Below are positions 60,634 to 64,000 of a stretch of 64,000 bases of DNA, piece by piece. The position numbers were made by a program, and so were the translations under genes. Below the pieces are notes generated by a model. The model did not search any database, had not been told where the DNA came from, and saw only the letters and a program-made list of their open reading frames with translations. Origin of the DNA: Streptomyces sp. V2I9 (GTDB taxonomy: Bacteria > Actinomycetota > Actinomycetes > Streptomycetales > Streptomycetaceae); the NCBI RefSeq assembly GCF_030817475.1, contig NZ_JAUSZJ010000002.1, positions 4,912,626 to 4,976,625 of the forward strand. The letters run 5' to 3'. Numbering within the stretch: position 1 is the stretch's first letter; the number at the start of each line of letters is the position of its first letter.

Positions 60634-61914
60634 ATGCCGGTCACCTCTCCCGCCGCACCCGCTTCCGCGCCGTCCGCGCCCGACGCCCTGCCCCAGGACT
60701 TCGGCGCGCTGCTCCGCGAGGACCCGGAGATCGCCGGGGTGCTGCTCGCGGAGCGGGACCGGCAGGCGGGCACCCTCCAGCTGATCGCCGCCGAGAACTT
60801 CGCCTCGCCCGCCGTCCTCGCGGCCCTCGGCTCCCCGCTCGCCAACAAGTACGCCGAGGGGTATCCGGGCGCCCGCCACCACGGCGGCTGCGAGCACGCG
60901 GACGCCGCCGAACGCGTCGCCGTCCGCCGGGCCAAGGCCCTCTTCGGCGCCGAACACGCCAACGTCCAGCCGCACTCCGGATCCTCCGCCGTCCTCGCCG
61001 CCTACGCCGCTCTGCTGCGCCCCGGCGACACCGTGCTGGCGATGGGGCTCCCGTACGGGGGACACCTCACCCACGGGGCGCCGGGCAACTTCTCCGGCCG
61101 CTGGTTCGACTTCGCCGGCTACGGGACCGATCCCACGAGCGGGCTGATCGACTACACCCGGCTCCGCGCCCTGGCCCGCGCCCGTCGGCCCAAGGCCATC
61201 GTCTGCGGCTCCATCTCCTATCCCCGCCACCCCGACTACGCCCTCTTCCGGGAGATCGCCGACGAGGCCGGCGCGTATCTGATCGTGGACGCGGCCCACC
61301 CGATGGGGCTGATCGCCGGGGGAGCGGCGCCGAACCCGGTCCCGTACGCCGACGTGGTCTGCGCCACCACGCACAAGGTGCTGCGCGGACCGCGCGGCGG
61401 CCTGATCCTGTGCGGCGCGGAGCTGGCCGAGCGGATCGACCGGGCGGTGTTCCCGTTCACCCAGGGCGGCGCCCAGATGCACACGGTGGCGGCGAAGGCC
61501 GTCGCGTTCGGGGAGGCGGCCACCCCCGCGTACACGGGCTACGCCCACCAGGTCGTCGCGCACGCCCGGGTCCTCGCCGCGGGTCTGGAGGCGGAGGGGT
61601 TCGAGGTGACCACGGGCGGCACGGACACCCACCTCGTGGTCGCGGACCCGGCCCCGCTCGGCGTCGACGGCCGTACCGCGCGCGAGCGGCTGGCGGCGGC
61701 CGGCGTGGTCCTGGACACCTGCGCCCTGCCGTACGGGGAGGGCCGGGGCATCCGGCTGGGCACGGCGGCCGTCACCACGCAGGGGATGGACGAGGGGGAC
61801 ATGGCCCGGATCGCGGCCCTGTCGGGGGCGGCCGTACGGCGGTCCGGCGACGCGGGCGCGATCGCTGCCGAGGTCCGGGAGCTGGTCGCCCGCCATCCCC
61901 CGTACCGCGGGTAG
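60634..61914 (+). CDS. glyA: Serine hydroxymethyltransferase (second paralogue)
   Basis: The protein has 426 residues. It interconverts serine and glycine with tetrahydrofolate and PLP. The PLP lysine lies in ATTHKVLRGPRGGLILCG (about 250), and IAAENFASPAVLAALGSPLANKYAEGYPGARHHGG is typical. Where GlyA usually has DxAHIAGL it reads DAAHPMGLIAGG. The ATG at 60634 follows GGAG. It is more divergent than a housekeeping GlyA would be; S. coelicolor, as I recall, has two copies (SCO4837, SCO5364), and this one is in the SCO5364 position. Confidence 0.9.
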   Translation: MPVTSPAAPASAPSAPDALPQDFGALLREDPEIAGVLLAERDRQAGTLQLIAAENFASPAVLAALGSPLANKYAEGYPGARHHGGCEHADAAERVAVRRAKALFGAEHANVQPHSGSSAVLAAYAALLRPGDTVLAMGLPYGGHLTHGAPGNFSGRWFDFAGYGTDPTSGLIDYTRLRALARARRPKAIVCGSISYPRHPDYALFREIADEAGAYLIVDAAHPMGLIAGGAAPNPVPYADVVCATTHKVLRGPRGGLILCGAELAERIDRAVFPFTQGGAQMHTVAAKAVAFGEAATPAYTGYAHQVVAHARVLAAGLEAEGFEVTTGGTDTHLVVADPAPLGVDGRTARERLAAAGVVLDTCALPYGEGRGIRLGTAAVTTQGMDEGDMARIAALSGAAVRRSGDAGAIAAEVRELVARHPPYRG

Positions 61915-62083
61915 GGGAGTCCTCCGGGCCCCTCGGTGGCGGAGGCCGCGCCGTCCGGAGCGGAGGGCTCCGCCGTGTCCGGGGCACACGAAGCCTGTGC
62001 AACCATCACCCGTAGCCTGGAGTCCTTGTTCCAGAGACTAGGGTGTGGGTTTTGGATGGTCGGCGAGTTCTGTGGGGCAGCCT

Positions 62084-63457
62084 GTGCGTGATTACCTGCT
62101 GACGCTCTGTGTCACGGCGGCGGTGACCTATCTGCTGACCGGACCGGTGCGGAAGTTCGCCATCGCGGTCGGGGCGATGCCCGCGATCCGCGCGCGCGAC
62201 GTCCACCGGGAGCCGACACCTCGGCTCGGCGGGATCGCGATGTTCGGCGGACTGTGCGCGGGGCTGATCGTCGCGGACCACCTCTTCAACCTGAAGGGCG
62301 TCTTCGAACTCTCCGACGAACCCAGGGCGTTGCTCTCCGGCGCCGCCCTGATCTGGCTGATCGGCGTCCTCGACGACAAGTTCGAGATCGACGCCCTGAT
62401 CAAGCTCGGCGGCCAGATGATCGCCGCCGCCGTCATGGTGATCCAGGGGCTCACGATCCTGTGGCTGCCGATCCCCGGCGTCGGCACGGTCGCGCTCACC
62501 CAGTGGCAGGGCACGCTGCTCACGGTGGCGCTGGTCGTCATCACGATCAACGCGGTCAACTTCGTCGACGGCCTGGACGGGCTGGCGGCGGGCATGGTGT
62601 GCATCGCCTCGGCCGCGTTCTTCCTGTACGCCTACCGGCTCTGGATGGGGTACGGCATCGAGGCGGCGGCCCCGGCGACGCTGTTCGCGGCGATCCTGAT
62701 GGGCATGTGCCTCGGCTTCCTGCCGCACAACATGCACCCCGCGCGGATCTTCATGGGCGACTCGGGTTCGATGCTGATCGGCCTGGTGCTGGCGGCGGGG
62801 GCGATCTCGATCACGGGCCAGGTCGACCCGGACAACATGAAGCTCTTCGAGGGCAGCGAGCGCGGGGCCACCCACGCGATGCTCCCGGTCTTCATCCCGC
62901 TGGTGCTGCCGCTGACGATCATCGCGATCCCGGCCGCCGACCTGGTGCTGGCCATCGTCCGGCGTACCTGGAACGGCCAGTCGCCGTTCGCCGCCGACCG
63001 GGGCCACCTGCACCACCGGCTGCTGGAGATCGGCCACTCGCACAGCCGGGCCGTGCTGATCATGTACTTCTGGTCGGCCCTGATCGCCTTCGGCACCGTC
63101 GGCTACTCGGTGCACGCCGCCTCCTCGTGGATCGTGTTCGTGATCATGACGGCCAGCGCTGCGGGCCTGATCCTGCTGCTGATGCCCCGGTTCACCCCGC
63201 GCGCCCCGCACTGGGCCAACCGCTTCGTGCCGCCGCGCTACCGCCGGCCGACGGAGGAGGCTTCGGCCGCCGCGTACGAGGAGAAGCCGGCGGCCGCGGA
63301 CTCCGGGGCCCAACAGGACCCGCCGGGCGCTCAGATGGGCGAGGAGGGCGCCGAACGGGCCCCTGTGGCGGTCGGGGTGTCCGGCGTCAACGGGGCTACC
63401 GCGATCGGCTCCCGTTCGCGCTTCTCCGATCGCCGTTCCGCCGACTCCTCACGTTGA
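62084..63457 (+). CDS. Undecaprenyl-phosphate GlcNAc-1-phosphate transferase-like (WecA/MraY family)
   Basis: The protein has 457 residues and about 11 membrane segments. The GTG at 62084 is chosen over a GTG 39 nt upstream. It carries the conserved loops IGVLDDKFEID, INAVNFVDGLDGLAAG and GDSGSMLIG, and the HLHHRLLEIGHSH motif of polyprenyl-phosphate sugar-1-phosphate transferases. It starts synthesis of wall glycans on undecaprenyl phosphate. The last 75 residues are a disordered cytoplasmic tail. It sits before the ATP synthase genes, as in other actinobacteria. Confidence 0.93.
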   Translation: MRDYLLTLCVTAAVTYLLTGPVRKFAIAVGAMPAIRARDVHREPTPRLGGIAMFGGLCAGLIVADHLFNLKGVFELSDEPRALLSGAALIWLIGVLDDKFEIDALIKLGGQMIAAAVMVIQGLTILWLPIPGVGTVALTQWQGTLLTVALVVITINAVNFVDGLDGLAAGMVCIASAAFFLYAYRLWMGYGIEAAAPATLFAAILMGMCLGFLPHNMHPARIFMGDSGSMLIGLVLAAGAISITGQVDPDNMKLFEGSERGATHAMLPVFIPLVLPLTIIAIPAADLVLAIVRRTWNGQSPFAADRGHLHHRLLEIGHSHSRAVLIMYFWSALIAFGTVGYSVHAASSWIVFVIMTASAAGLILLLMPRFTPRAPHWANRFVPPRYRRPTEEASAAAYEEKPAAADSGAQQDPPGAQMGEEGAERAPVAVGVSGVNGATAIGSRSRFSDRRSADSSR

Positions 63458-63722
63458 CGTTTCGGAACTGTCGGTGCATTACCAGACATCGTGCCGACTT
63501 GTCGTGCACACACGCGCGGGGTAGCCCTCATGTGTGACAGTTGGCACACCTTTGAGGTAAAGGCCTCATCAAATAGTTTGTGATACCGTTCACGAGACCC
63601 GGCGAAGAGCCGAAGGGCCCTGGTAGGACGGTCCATCGGCTCGAAACTCCGCCTCGCGGACCGGGCCTACGCTCGTCCATGACGACGCCCCATTCCTCCC
63701 TCAGACCAGTGGAGCTGCCGCC

Positions 63723-64000
63723 ATGCAGTCCGACATGCGCGAAGTACTGCGCATCGCCACCCCCACCGCCGCGGTGGGAGCCATCGCCACGCTCGTCGGC
63801 GGGCTCGTCGTCGGCGGCAAGGGGGCGATCGGCGCCGTCGTGGGCTGCGTGGTGGTCATTCTCTTCATGGCCCTCGGGCAGCTGGCGTTGCAGTGGGTCG
63901 CCAAGTCGATGCCGCACCTCTTCCAGGGCATGGGGCTGCTGGTCTACTCGGTCCAGCTGGTGCTCCTGCTCGGCCTCATCATGGCCATCAGGAACACCTC
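63723..64000 (+). CDS. atpI: ATP synthase-associated protein I, 3' end cut by window edge
   Basis: The first 92 codons are present. The protein has the small AtpI layout with four membrane segments (for example GAIATLVGGLVVGGKGAIGAVVGCVVVILFMALGQLALQWV and GLLVYSVQLVLLLGLIMAI). AtpI helps assemble the c-ring. It marks the start of the atp operon; the 265-bp gap upstream should hold the operon promoter. GGAGCTGCCGCC precedes the ATG. Confidence 0.9.
   Translation, partial: MQSDMREVLRIATPTAAVGAIATLVGGLVVGGKGAIGAVVGCVVVILFMALGQLALQWVAKSMPHLFQGMGLLVYSVQLVLLLGLIMAIRNT

Overview
The window is high-GC actinobacterial DNA and almost certainly comes from a Streptomyces chromosome. From memory, the gene order matches the conserved S. 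coelicolor block around SCO5302-SCO5366: a stand-alone LigD-type polymerase divergent from Ku on the left, and lysA, hom, thrC, thrB, rho, rpmE, prfA, prmC, a threonylcarbamoyl-AMP synthase, a second glyA, a WecA-like transferase and atpI on the right. GTG and TTG starts, 4-nt ATGA/GTGA overlaps and G-rich ribosome sites fit this assignment.

Layout. 0-13 kb is mostly core: a SEDS (FtsW/RodA) protein cut by the left edge, a secreted SH3 protein, a lipoprotein/histidine kinase pair without a response regulator, a HEAT-repeat protein with a small zinc-ribbon protein, the two non-homologous end-joining genes, a membrane Ser/Thr kinase, and a membrane protein converging on it. 13-22.5 kb is accessory: a SARP-STAND regulator, a predicted GT-B-fold protein coupled to a small unknown protein, a second STAND protein (NB-ARC plus TPR) whose N-terminus carries a short motif resembling bacterial RHIM-like amyloid signalling motifs, a lipoprotein and a secreted protein.

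22.6-43.9 kb looks like an integrated island of about 21.2 kb. Its right end is an intact tRNA-Arg(CCG) gene on the minus strand. Its left end is a 50-bp copy of the 3' part of that tRNA (48/50 identical, with the conserved T-loop adenosine lost). Between them lie a frameshifted gene, an ECF sigma factor and a type IV secretion-like operon: a divergent lytic transglycosylase, a P-loop protein, two VirB2-like small membrane proteins, VirB8-like and VirB6-like proteins, a VirB4 split into two genes, and a VirD4-like coupling ATPase. An acidic repeat protein, a DUF4913 protein, a DUF418 membrane protein, a detached copy of the coupling-protein membrane domain, a SARP-STAND regulator and an NlpC/P60 peptidase follow. 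I found no integrase, relaxase or replication gene, so it is either a decayed mobile element or a domesticated secretion locus.

43.9-64 kb returns to housekeeping genes: a lone receiver domain, an ArgS-derived protein (NrtL) in front of lysA, the threonine/lysine branch genes, rho with an Arg/Gly-rich insertion, a trypsin-like protease with FG-GAP-type repeats, an LCP-family protein, L31, release factor 1 and its methylase, and genes leading into the ATP synthase operon. The most noteworthy items are the tRNA-flanked secretion island, its split VirB4 and detached VirD4 membrane domain, the amyloid-motif STAND protein with its neighbours, a long stem-loop in the hom leader, and a phosphatase-like protein lacking its nucleophilic cysteine.
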